A stretch of 64,000 nucleotides of DNA from Streptomyces spiroverticillatus (lineage in GTDB: Bacteria > Actinomycetota > Actinomycetes > Streptomycetales > Streptomycetaceae), in contig BMUX01000001.1 of assembly GCA_014650415.1 (NCBI GenBank), forward strand, positions 372,001 through 436,000. The letters run 5' to 3'. Positions within the stretch are counted from its first letter, which is position 1. Each line of letters opens with the position of its first letter. Below the pieces are notes generated by a model. The model was not told the DNA's origin. It saw only the letters and a list, made by a program, of their open reading frames with translations, and did no database searches. Positions 7,879-18,130 of the stretch are shown here, piece by piece. The position numbers and the translations under genes were made by a program.

Positions 7879-9590
7879 TGTTCCCCCTGTTTCCTGACCT
7901 TGAGTACGTCGATCCGGCCGTCGCCCTCCCCGAACGAGGCGACCGGGTCGCTGTGCGCGAAGAGGTCGCGCAGCGTGGGCAGGTGCTGGCGTTCGCCGCG
8001 CAGTGCGGGTGTGGACACGACGTAGTCGATGTCCCGCCATCCGCGCGGGATCTTCGCGGTGACCGCGGGGTCCTGGTCGAGCTTGTAGTGCCAGATGGCG
8101 CCGGTGCCGGGCCGGTATCCGGCGGCGACCGCGTCCAGCCACAGGACGCCGTCGGTGACGACCCGCAGGCGGGCGCGGTCGCCGACGGGGGTGGTGCGCA
8201 GCCAGGCGGAGGCCGCGTAGTAGACACCGTTGTCGTCGCCGAGGACGGTGGTGCGGTCCTTGGCGTACCAGTGCGGGGCGATCGCGACGACGACCGCGGC
8301 GAACAGGGCGGTTCCGGCGAGCGGTCGGACCAGGCGCAGGCGGGCGGCCTTGCGGTGGCGGGCCGGGAGGCGGCCGATCGCCGCGTGGCCGAGGCCGGTG
8401 AGGGCGAGCGCCAGGAACGGCAGGAGCTGGGCGACGTACATCTGCGGCAGATAGCCGCCGGGCCGCAGACCGACCGCTACGAGGACGACGACGGCCAGCG
8501 CGACGGGCCGCAGCCGGCGGACGGCGAGCGCGAGGACGGCCGCCGCACACCCTCCCACCAGCAGGTACGGGTCGCGGGCGAACCAGTCGAGGACGAGGCG
8601 GTGGGCGTCGGTGCCGTCGGTGAAGACGGAGCCGCTGCCCTCGCGCCCGCCGAGCTGGAACTTCAGCGTGCCCAGCAGCGACACATGCCCGGCGCCCGGC
8701 AGCAGCTCGCCCTTGAGGAGGGCGTACAGCGGATAGAAGAGCCCGGTGAGGACCAGCCCCGAGCCGAATCCGGCGAAGGAGAAAGTGCGGGTGCGCCGGT
8801 GGCTGCCCTGCCACAGGGCCACCAGGAGTACGGGCAGCAGCACGGCGATGGTCTCTTTGGAGAGCACGGCGAGCGCGAAGGCGCTTCCCGCGGCGACGTG
8901 GTGCCAGAGGTGGCGGCGGGGCGAGAGCGCCAGGGCGAAGGCGGCGAGCGCCCAGACCACGGCGAAGTTGTCGAGGTAGATCTGCCGGTGCAGGGTCACC
9001 GCGAGCGGCGAGAAGCCGTACAGCAGCAGGGCGACGGCGGCGGCCGGGCGGCCGAGGCCGATGCGCCGGCCGACGACGAAGACGAGGGCTGCTCCGGCGG
9101 CGACCACGGGCAGCATCGCGATCCTGCCGTGCACGAAGGTCGGCAGATCGGGCAGGAGCCAGGCGGGCAGCCAGGAGAGCCCGGCGAGCTGGATCCAGCC
9201 GAACGGCGGGTGGTCGTACCAGTAGGTGTAATGGGCGAGTTCGCCGTGCTGGACGGCCCAGGCCTGGGCGAGATAGGTGCCCTCGTCGTCATTGGGGAAT
9301 GGGTAATTCCCTATGTTCCAGGCGCGGACGGCGACGACGAGAAACAACAGGGGTGTCACCCAGAGGAAATCGCGCCGAAACAGACGGAGAATAGGGCCTT
9401 CCGTTCGGCGGTCTTCTCTGCTGTCTTCCCTGCGTCCTTCTCTGCGGCCTTCGCTCTTTCCGGGCGGAATTCCCGGCAGGAAACGTGTGGACACGGCGTG
9501 ACCGGACCGTGAATCCCCGGCCGATTCCCCGCCCGTTTCCCCGCCCGTCCGCTCGGGTTGAGCACCCGGGCGCAGCACGGCATTGCTCAT
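7875..9590 (-). CDS. Membrane glycosyltransferase, GT39/ArnT-like
   Basis: 571 residues. An ~80-residue polar Arg/Glu/Ser-rich cytoplasmic N-terminus is followed by 10-12 hydrophobic segments. The first extracytoplasmic loop carries the conserved acidic pair in FPNDDEGTYLAQAW and the downstream HPPFGW motif, typical of lipid-phosphate-sugar-dependent transferases (PMT/ArnT/GT39). Such enzymes move a sugar from a polyprenyl-phosphate donor to an acceptor outside the membrane. The ATG at 9590 was chosen over upstream frames because GGGGAG lies 6 nt before it and membrane topology begins soon after. It is translationally coupled to the copper oxidase. Acceptor unknown. Confidence 0.9.
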   Translation of the reverse strand: MSNAVLRPGAQPERTGGETGGESAGDSRSGHAVSTRFLPGIPPGKSEGRREGRREDSREDRRTEGPILRLFRRDFLWVTPLLFLVVAVRAWNIGNYPFPNDDEGTYLAQAWAVQHGELAHYTYWYDHPPFGWIQLAGLSWLPAWLLPDLPTFVHGRIAMLPVVAAGAALVFVVGRRIGLGRPAAAVALLLYGFSPLAVTLHRQIYLDNFAVVWALAAFALALSPRRHLWHHVAAGSAFALAVLSKETIAVLLPVLLVALWQGSHRRTRTFSFAGFGSGLVLTGLFYPLYALLKGELLPGAGHVSLLGTLKFQLGGREGSGSVFTDGTDAHRLVLDWFARDPYLLVGGCAAAVLALAVRRLRPVALAVVVLVAVGLRPGGYLPQMYVAQLLPFLALALTGLGHAAIGRLPARHRKAARLRLVRPLAGTALFAAVVVAIAPHWYAKDRTTVLGDDNGVYYAASAWLRTTPVGDRARLRVVTDGVLWLDAVAAGYRPGTGAIWHYKLDQDPAVTAKIPRGWRDIDYVVSTPALRGERQHLPTLRDLFAHSDPVASFGEGDGRIDVLKVRKQGEQ

Positions 9591-9764
9591 GAGGAACTCC
9601 CCACCCCCGACCCGAGTACCCCCCTGGTCCTCGGCGCCCGGAGCCGACCCCCCGGCCCGGACATACCGCAGCAGCATGCCATACGCACCCCGTGCACATA
9701 AGAAGAACGATCCATTCCGGAAGTGACGGGCGCGGAACGCCGATTGCCGTGCTTTGCCGCGCGA

Positions 9765-9794
9765 TTGCCGATGCTTTAAACCACCTGCTACTTT
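9765..9794 (+). promoter_or_regulatory. Probable HrdB-type promoter of the GT2 synthase gene
   Basis: TTGCCG (9765-9770), an 18-nt spacer, and TACTTT (9789-9794) fit the Streptomyces vegetative consensus (TTGACN, TAnnnT). It sits 68 nt before the GTG start, within the 271-nt divergent region between the two glycosyltransferase operons; no convincing promoter was identified for the opposite strand. Confidence 0.5.
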
Positions 9795-9861
9795 CCCGGA
9801 CGGGGTCCCCGAGGGGGAAGGACCGAGGGGATCGGTCCGACGGGGGTAAGAGGGGGAATTC

Positions 9862-11172
9862 GTGGTTTCCGCTGTCCTTTTAGTGGATTCGCTCGTCCTG
9901 ATGGCGACCGCGGCGGTCACGCTCTGGTGGATGGTCCATGCCTGGCGCACGCCCGAAACGCTCGAATCGACGGCATTCGCGGAGCCGGACGGTCGACACG
10001 GAGTGACGTTCTCGCTCCTGGTGCCGGCCCGGCACGAGGAGGCCGTGCTGCGGCACACCGTCGAGCAGCTGCTGAAGATCGACCATCCGGACTTCGAGAT
10101 CGTGCTGATCGTCGGCCACGACGACCCGGGCACCTCGGCCATCGCGCACGAACTGGCCGCCGAACACCCGCACATGGTGCAGGCGGTCGTCGACACGCAC
10201 GCGGTGAAGAACAAGCCGCGCGCCCTCAACACCGCGCTGCCGTACGCGCGCGGCGAGGTGATCGGCGTGTTCGACGCGGAGGACATCGTCCACCCTGAGC
10301 TGCTGAGCCATGTCGACTTCGCGTTCCGCCGCGACGAGGCGGACGTAGTCCAGGGCGGCGTCCAACTCGTGAACTACGACAGCAGTTGGTACAGCCTGCG
10401 CAACTGCCTGGAGTATTTCTTCTGGTTCCGCAGCCGCCTGCACCTGCACGCCCGCAAGGGCTTCATCCCGCTCGGCGGCAACACGGTCTTCGTCCGCGCG
10501 GCCCTGCTGCGGGAGACCGGCGGCTGGGACGGCGACTGCCTCGCCGAGGACTGCGACCTGGGCGTACGGCTGTCCAGCAGGGGCGCGAAGGTGGTCGTGG
10601 CGTACCACGCGGCGCTGGTCACGCGGGAGGAGACACCGGACTCGCTGTTCGCGCTCTACAAGCAGCGGACGCGGTGGAACCAGGGGTTCCTGCAGGTGTT
10701 GCGGAAGGGGGAGTGGCGTCGGCTGCCCGGCTGGAAGCAGCGGATCCTGGCCCGGTACACCTTGTCGACGCCCTTCCTCCAGGCGGCCACCGGCATCATG
10801 ATTCCGCTCGGGCTGCTGCTGGCGTGGCTGGGCGGCGTACCGTTGCCGATCGCTCTGGTGGCCTGGCTGCCGATGGTGCCGATGGCCGCCATGATGGTCT
10901 TCGAGGCGGTCGCACTGCACGACTTCGGGCGCGAGTACGGCTTCCGGATCGGCTTCTGGAGTTACGTCAAGCTGCTGATCGGCGGCCCGCTGTACGCGGT
11001 GGTGCTGGCGGCGGCGGCCCTGCGCGCGGTGTGGCGGGAGTACACGGGGCGCCGGGACTGGGAGCTGACGTCGCACGTCGGGGCGCATCTGGGGACGCGT
11101 CCCGCAACAGTGGGCCGGGGCAGGCATGCGCGGCGGGAGCCCGTCGCGGTGGACGGGCGGGGGGACGTATGA
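9862..11172 (+). CDS. Processive membrane glycosyltransferase family 2 (cellulose/chitin-synthase-like)
   Basis: 436 residues: N-terminal membrane helix (~4-26), cytosolic GT-A domain (~48-275), then three or more C-terminal helices. The processive-GT2 signature is complete: FDAED at 137-141 (donor/metal), AED at 228-230 (catalytic base) and QRTRW at 268-272. It should polymerise an NDP-sugar and may export the chain. GTG start preceded by AGAGGGGGAA. Codon 7 is TTA, making translation dependent on the bldA tRNA. The stop overlaps the next gene's start (ATGA). Divergent from the GT39/oxidase pair, the arrangement recalls CslA with GlxA, though it is shorter than CslA and has no PilZ or other extra domain. 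Confidence 0.93.
   Translation: MVSAVLLVDSLVLMATAAVTLWWMVHAWRTPETLESTAFAEPDGRHGVTFSLLVPARHEEAVLRHTVEQLLKIDHPDFEIVLIVGHDDPGTSAIAHELAAEHPHMVQAVVDTHAVKNKPRALNTALPYARGEVIGVFDAEDIVHPELLSHVDFAFRRDEADVVQGGVQLVNYDSSWYSLRNCLEYFFWFRSRLHLHARKGFIPLGGNTVFVRAALLRETGGWDGDCLAEDCDLGVRLSSRGAKVVVAYHAALVTREETPDSLFALYKQRTRWNQGFLQVLRKGEWRRLPGWKQRILARYTLSTPFLQAATGIMIPLGLLLAWLGGVPLPIALVAWLPMVPMAAMMVFEAVALHDFGREYGFRIGFWSYVKLLIGGPLYAVVLAAAALRAVWREYTGRRDWELTSHVGAHLGTRPATVGRGRHARREPVAVDGRGDV
9880..9882 (+). other. TTA leucine codon (bldA-dependent) at codon 7
   Basis: In frame the gene reads GTG GTT TCC GCT GTC CTT TTA. TTA is rare in Streptomyces and is read only by the developmentally regulated bldA tRNA. An early position gives the strongest control. 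Confidence 0.9.
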
Positions 11173-12353
11173 CGGGGGATGCGGTGGAGCCTGTGGCTGT
11201 CGATCTGTCGATCGTCGTGCCGACCTTCAACGAGGCGGGAAACATCGAGGAGTTGCTGCGGCGGCTCGGGGCGGCCTTCGCGGATGTACCGCTGAGCGCG
11301 GAGGTGATCTTCGCGGACGACTCCACGGACGACACCTGCGCGGTGATCGAACGGGCCGCCGCAGCAAGCCCGTTGCCGGTGGTGCTGCACCACCGGGCCG
11401 TGCCGACGGCGGGGCTCGGCGGGGCGGTCGTCGAGGGCATCGGGCGGGCCCGTGCGCCGTGGATCGTCGTCATCGACGCCGACCTCCAGCATCCGCCGGA
11501 ACTGGTGCCGGAGTTGGTGGCACGGGGTGCGGCGGCGGGCGCGGAACTGGTGGTGGCCAGCCGGTACGCGGCGGGCGGCAGCCGGTCGGGGCTCGCGGGC
11601 GGGTACCGTCTCGCGGTGTCGGGCGCGTCGACCCTGCTGACCAAGGGGCTCTTCCCGCGCACCCTGCGCGGGCTGAGCGACCCGATGAGCGGCTTCTTCG
11701 CGATCCGCCGGGAGGCGGTGGAGCGCTCCGGCGCGCTGGAGCCGCTCGGCTACAAGATCCTGCTGGAGCTGGCGGTACGGTGCGCGCCGCGCGGCATCAC
11801 GGAGGTGCCGTACTCCTTCGGGGCGCGCCACGCGGGCGAGTCGAAGTCGACCGTCCGAGAAGGGCTCCGCTTCCTGCGCCACCTGGTGACGCTGCGGACC
11901 TCCGACCCGCGGGCCCGGGTGGTGGCATTCGGCCTGATCGGGCTCTCCGGCTTCGTACCGAACCTGCTCCTGCTGTGGGCCCTGAACGGCCGCGGCGGAA
12001 TGTACTTCGCACCGGCCGAGATCATCGCCAACCAGGCGGGCCTGCTGTGGAACTTCCTCCTGGTGGACGGGCTGCTGTACCGCCAACGGCGCTCCGGGCA
12101 CGGGTGGTTGGGCCGCCTCTTCGGCTTCGCGCTGGTCGGCAACGCGGACCTGCTGGCGCGGATTCCGCTGAGTGCGGTGCTGGTGGTGGGGGCGGGGTGG
12201 GGCGCCGTACCGGCGACGGCGGTGAGCATGGTGGTGGTGTTCGCGGGACGCTTCCTGGTGGTGGACCGGTGGCTGTACGGGAGGAGGGGGGCGGGGGTGC
12301 TCGGCTCCGGGACGACGGCTCCGGCGACCTCCGGGACTTCCCTCCACCGCTGA
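11169..12353 (+). CDS. Polyprenyl-phosphate glycosyltransferase (DPM1-like) fused to a GtrA domain
   Basis: 394 residues. Residues ~12-235 are a GT2 domain of the dolichol-phosphate mannose synthase type, with VPTFNEAGN at 17-25 and the DADLQHPP metal motif at 103-110. Residues ~250-380 are a GtrA-like domain of four membrane helices. It should charge polyprenyl phosphate with a sugar from an NDP donor and help present it across the membrane, making the donor for the GT39 enzyme encoded divergently. The ATG overlaps the preceding stop by 4 nt, so it is coupled to the GT2 synthase. A GC-rich hairpin/repeat follows. Confidence 0.92.
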   Translation: MTGDAVEPVAVDLSIVVPTFNEAGNIEELLRRLGAAFADVPLSAEVIFADDSTDDTCAVIERAAAASPLPVVLHHRAVPTAGLGGAVVEGIGRARAPWIVVIDADLQHPPELVPELVARGAAAGAELVVASRYAAGGSRSGLAGGYRLAVSGASTLLTKGLFPRTLRGLSDPMSGFFAIRREAVERSGALEPLGYKILLELAVRCAPRGITEVPYSFGARHAGESKSTVREGLRFLRHLVTLRTSDPRARVVAFGLIGLSGFVPNLLLLWALNGRGGMYFAPAEIIANQAGLLWNFLLVDGLLYRQRRSGHGWLGRLFGFALVGNADLLARIPLSAVLVVGAGWGAVPATAVSMVVVFAGRFLVVDRWLYGRRGAGVLGSGTTAPATSGTSLHR

Positions 12354-12379
12354 GCCCCGCCCCCCTTGGGCGGCGGGGC
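12354..12379 (+). terminator. Hairpin after the GT2/DPM1 operon
   Basis: Eight-bp inverted repeat (12354-12361 with 12372-12379) beginning right after the stop codon, the first structure of the GC-rich repeat element that follows. Confidence 0.6.
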
Positions 12380-12480
12380 CGCCCCCCGGGGGCGGAACGG
12401 GCGGGCAAGGGGGCGGCCCGCCGGACACCGGGCCACCCCGGTCCCTGCCCTGCCCTGCCCGCACCCCCGACACCGGCCGC
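12361..12480 (+). repeat. Dispersed GC-rich intergenic repeat, family 1, copy A
   Basis: About 120 nt between two convergent genes. It shares a long, nearly identical block with copies at 36723-36872 (inverted) and 45401-45570. The 20-nt core cgggcgggcaagggggcggc is at 12398-12417. It contains several self-complementary GC arms and no coding potential. Confidence 0.8.
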
Positions 12481-12483
12481 CCC

Positions 12484-14511
<2,028 letters not shown>

Positions 14512-14751
14512 TCCCCCATCCTGCCCCAGGACCTCCCCGCCACGGCGGAACCCCTCCTTCCGGGAAGCACGCAGCCCCCCGTCCCCTCATCCCACGCACT
14601 CCCTGAGTCACCGGCAGCGCACGCCCCGTGCTCCCTGCCCGTGCTCCCTCGCGCCCGGGCCCGTCAGGCAGGACACTTGACACATCCGGGCGGTCCACGC
14701 AGGGAAGAACGTGCCCGGACGACGCAGGATCGCCGCGGAGGGGGACGCAAC

Positions 14752-17700
14752 ATGCGGGAGAGCCATCGGGCTGAAGCCGAGCGGGTGTTGGTGCGGGCCG
14801 TCGAGGAGGAAGTGCGGCGGTCCGGCGGCCGGACCGATGGGCGGGCGCTGCTGGTGCGGGCGCGCGGTGCGCTGGACGAGCTGGCCGCGCCCGCCGCCGA
14901 GGAGTACGCCGCGTACGTCACCGCGCTCGACCGTGCGGGCGCCGGGCAGCAGCCGCTGTCGGAACGATTCAGCAGGGCGGAGCTGAGCACGCCCGTCCTG
15001 GTGACCGGTGTGGCGGCGGTCGCCGCGTTCGCCGCCGACCTGGCGCTCGGGACGGCGTCCGCGACCGCGTTCGCGGCCGGGGGTGTCGTCGCGGTGGCCG
15101 GGGCGGCCGCGACCGTCGCCAAGGTGACCGCCGGGCACTGGCCGGCCGCCCATCGCAGGGCGGGTGCGCTCGGACAGCCGGGCGGGCCCGAGCAGTTGAA
15201 GTTGCAGTGGCTGACGGCTCTGGAGGTGAGAGGGGTACGGCCCTATCTGGATCGGCAGCGGATGTTGAGTGCGGCTACCAGGAGCCGGCCGCCGGTGAAG
15301 AAGGCCGCTGCCGAGACCGTTCCGCTGCGGGGTGGCAATCGCAGTGCGGCGGCGCGGCGCAGGACCGTACTGGAGCAGTCGTTCGCCCATCTTCCGCAGC
15401 CCGAGGGGCCGTTCGCGGGGCGGCGGACGGAGATGGCGCAGATCGCGCAGTGGGTGCATGCGGCGCGGGCCAGTACGCAGACCCGGCCGACGGTGGTGGT
15501 GCTGTACGGGGAGGCGGGGTCGGGGCGGTCCACGCTGGCGTTGCGGGCGACGCATGCGCTGCGGGACCAGTTCCGGGGCGCGGGCCTGGTGGAGCTGTGC
15601 AACGGGGCGCCGGGGCGGGTCGGGTCGGCGACGTCCACGCGCGATGCGCTGCTGCAATTGCTGAACCGGTTGGGGGCGCCGCGCGACCAGTTGCTGTTCC
15701 GGGAGCAGCGGAGCGAACGTTCCACTCAGGAACAGCAGTTGAAGCGGTTGACGGAGGTGTACCACCAGCATCTGACGGGGCTGCCCGTGACCGTCGTGCT
15801 GGAGGACGCGACCGATCCCGAGCAGGTGCGCACGCTCGTTCCGGAGCGTTCGGACAGTCTGGTGCTGGTGACCGCCTCCCAGCCCTTGGCCCTGCCCGAG
15901 GACATACCGGCGTGGGTGCATCAGCTCGCCGTGCGGCCGCTCGACGGGGCGGGGGCCGAGGAGTTGATGCGGGCGGTCGCGCAGGAGGAGTTGGACGCTC
16001 CGTACGACGGTGAATCGGCGGACCGGATCACGGAGTTGTGCCGGGGGCTGCCGTTGGCGCTGCGGGTGGCGGGCTCCTCGCTCGGGCCGCGCAGCCCGCG
16101 CGCGCTGGCCGCCGATCTGGCGGCGTACGGTCCCCTGGACCCGGTGGAGCGGGCGCTCTCGCTGCGGTACGCCGACCAGTCCGAGCAGGGGCGCAGGCTG
16201 CTGCGCCGGCTGTCCCTCGCGGGGCGGGCGTCACTGGGCGGGGCAGCGGCTGCGGCACTGCTGGCCACGGACGAGCAGGAGGCGCGGCGGCGGCTCGCGG
16301 AGCTGGCGGGGTCCGGGCTGATCGAGCCGGTGGGCGGGAACCGCTACCGCCTCCACGACCTGGTGCGTTCCTTCGCGTACACCCGTCTTCTCGACGAGGA
16401 GGAGCCCTCCGAGCGCACGGCCGCCCAGGAACGCCTCATCCAGAACTACGGCGAGCTGGCCGATTCTGTGATCCGTCTGGTCGACGGGAAGAACTCGACT
16501 CGGGCCGACCGCTTCGGACCGCATGGTTTTACGTCGCTGGACGCGGCGCTGCGCTGGCTGGACGACGAGTCGTCCTTCATCACGGCGGCGCTGCGGCACG
16601 CGGAGGGCGTGGACCCGCAGCTCGTGCTCAACCTGCTGGGCGCGCTCTGCGACTACTGCCTGCTGCGCGGCGACCTGTACCGGCTCGGTGAGATCAGCGA
16701 GCTGACGCAGGCCGTTGACCAGGGGCTTCTCGTACGTTCCGTGCAATGGCGCACGGGTATCGCCGCCCGGCAGCTCGGCGAGCTGGACAAGGCCCGTACG
16801 ACACTGTCCTCCGTGGTGGACCTCTACTTCGAGGCCCAGCACGAGGCGGGGGCCGCCCGTGCGCTCGGCTCCCTCGGCATCACCCTGCACCACCAGGGCA
16901 ATCTCACCGAGGCCGCCACCAAGCTGCGCGAGGCCCTGGACCTCCAGTCCTCCCCCGCCCTCGCGGGCGACCGCGCCTGGAACCTGCACGCCCTGGCCGC
17001 CGTGGAACGCGACCGCGCGAACCTCGCCGAGGCCGTCGAACTCCTCGACACCGCCCTCGCCCTGCACCGCGAGAGCGAGTCGCTGCACGGGCAGGCGTGG
17101 GCGCACTTCCAGCTCGGGCAGGTGGGCCTGCGCATGGGTGATGTCCCGCGCGCGGAGGCCGAGTTGGGGGCTGCGCTGGATCTGTACGGCCGTACCCGCG
17201 ACGACCGGGGCGAGGCGTGGGCCATGACGCAGCTCGCCCGCGCCCGGCTGGTCGCGGGCGATCCCGCCCCGGCGGTGGACGGCCTGCGCCAGGCCCTCTC
17301 CCGCCACCGCGACAACGAGGACGCGCGCGGGGAGGCGTGGACCCTGTACTACCTGGGCCAGTCCCTGGAGGAGCGGGGCGACCACGACCAGGCGGTACGG
17401 GAGCTGGAGCGGGCCCGGACGATGTTCTCCCGGATGCGGGACGTGTACGGGCTGGCCTGCGCCCGGCACCACTCGGGGCGGGTGACGCGGGACCAGCGGG
17501 CCGTCCAGACCGGGAATCTCCGCAATTCGGGGTTCGCACGGCAGTTGTTGACCGATGCCCGGCAGGACTTCCGGCGGATCGGGGTGGCGCACGGGGAGGG
17601 GTGGACGGTGCTGGAGCTGGTCGTCATCGACGCGGGCAACTCCCGCCCCGAGCAGGCGCTTTCGCTGTGCGACGAGGCGATCTCCCTCTTCGCCTCGTAC

Positions 17701-17994
17701 GACGACCGGCGGGGCGGCGACTGGGCCCGCTTCCTGCGCTGCACACTGCTGCCGTTCGCCCACCCGGGCGGCCCGGAGGCGGGCACCGCCCTCGCGGAGG
17801 AGGAGCTGGCGCTGCTGGCGTCGGAGGCGCATCCGACGCGGGACGAGCGGCTGGCGGACTGCCTGGCGGCGTACCGGGTGGTGCTGGGGCGGGGTGTGGA
17901 CCTGGGTGCGGGGTGGCAGGCGTGGCGGCTGGGGATGGTGCCGAACCGGCATTCGCGGGAGGTGATGGGGGTGCCGGTGGGGGCGGGGAAGTAA
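14752..17994 (+). CDS. Membrane-anchored STAND (NB-ARC-like) NTPase with TPR array
   Basis: 1080 residues. An N-terminal helical region (1-75) leads to two hydrophobic segments (~80-100 and 103-125), likely a membrane hairpin. An NTPase module follows: P-loop GEAGSGRST at 253-261, Walker B VTVVLED at 346-352, and the GLPLAL motif of NB-ARC/STAND proteins near 450. A winged-helix-like stretch and ~10 tetratricopeptide repeats fill the C-terminal half. The P-loop lysine is replaced by Arg259. STAND proteins are signal-triggered scaffolds in regulation, immunity and cell death. The ATG at 14752 follows GGAGGGGG. The next gene starts 136 nt downstream. The trigger is unknown. Confidence 0.88.
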   Translation: MRESHRAEAERVLVRAVEEEVRRSGGRTDGRALLVRARGALDELAAPAAEEYAAYVTALDRAGAGQQPLSERFSRAELSTPVLVTGVAAVAAFAADLALGTASATAFAAGGVVAVAGAAATVAKVTAGHWPAAHRRAGALGQPGGPEQLKLQWLTALEVRGVRPYLDRQRMLSAATRSRPPVKKAAAETVPLRGGNRSAAARRRTVLEQSFAHLPQPEGPFAGRRTEMAQIAQWVHAARASTQTRPTVVVLYGEAGSGRSTLALRATHALRDQFRGAGLVELCNGAPGRVGSATSTRDALLQLLNRLGAPRDQLLFREQRSERSTQEQQLKRLTEVYHQHLTGLPVTVVLEDATDPEQVRTLVPERSDSLVLVTASQPLALPEDIPAWVHQLAVRPLDGAGAEELMRAVAQEELDAPYDGESADRITELCRGLPLALRVAGSSLGPRSPRALAADLAAYGPLDPVERALSLRYADQSEQGRRLLRRLSLAGRASLGGAAAAALLATDEQEARRRLAELAGSGLIEPVGGNRYRLHDLVRSFAYTRLLDEEEPSERTAAQERLIQNYGELADSVIRLVDGKNSTRADRFGPHGFTSLDAALRWLDDESSFITAALRHAEGVDPQLVLNLLGALCDYCLLRGDLYRLGEISELTQAVDQGLLVRSVQWRTGIAARQLGELDKARTTLSSVVDLYFEAQHEAGAARALGSLGITLHHQGNLTEAATKLREALDLQSSPALAGDRAWNLHALAAVERDRANLAEAVELLDTALALHRESESLHGQAWAHFQLGQVGLRMGDVPRAEAELGAALDLYGRTRDDRGEAWAMTQLARARLVAGDPAPAVDGLRQALSRHRDNEDARGEAWTLYYLGQSLEERGDHDQAVRELERARTMFSRMRDVYGLACARHHSGRVTRDQRAVQTGNLRNSGFARQLLTDARQDFRRIGVAHGEGWTVLELVVIDAGNSRPEQALSLCDEAISLFASYDDRRGGDWARFLRCTLLPFAHPGGPEAGTALAEEELALLASEAHPTRDERLADCLAAYRVVLGRGVDLGAGWQAWRLGMVPNRHSREVMGVPVGAGK

Positions 17995-18006
17995 GGACGC
18001 GCGCCG

Positions 18007-18038
18007 TCGGGGATGGTCAAGTGCGCCCCGAATCGGGG
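18007..18038 (+). promoter_or_regulatory. Three TCGGGG/CCCCGA half-sites between the two STAND genes
   Basis: TCGGGG (18007-18012), CCCCGA (18026-18031) and TCGGGG (18033-18038) sit in the 136-nt gap. They can form alternative pairs in RNA or serve as a repressor site in DNA. No clear promoter hexamers were found, so an internal promoter is possible but unproven. Confidence 0.35.
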
Positions 18039-18130
18039 GATTTGCTTGTGGGGGCGGGCCCCTGCTGCGACGCTGGAAACGGTTCGCGCCAGAGGCGGGG
18101 GCGGCGGCGGCCCGGGGGTCGGAGGCGGCG

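Noticed and set aside
7878-8814. Upstream extension of the copper-oxidase frame
   Set aside because: This part lies inside the GT39 gene; the signal peptide and ribosome site mark the true start at 7878.
10386-11168. Upstream extension of the DPM1 frame
   Set aside because: It runs inside the GT2 gene; the ATGA overlap at 11169 fits coupled translation.
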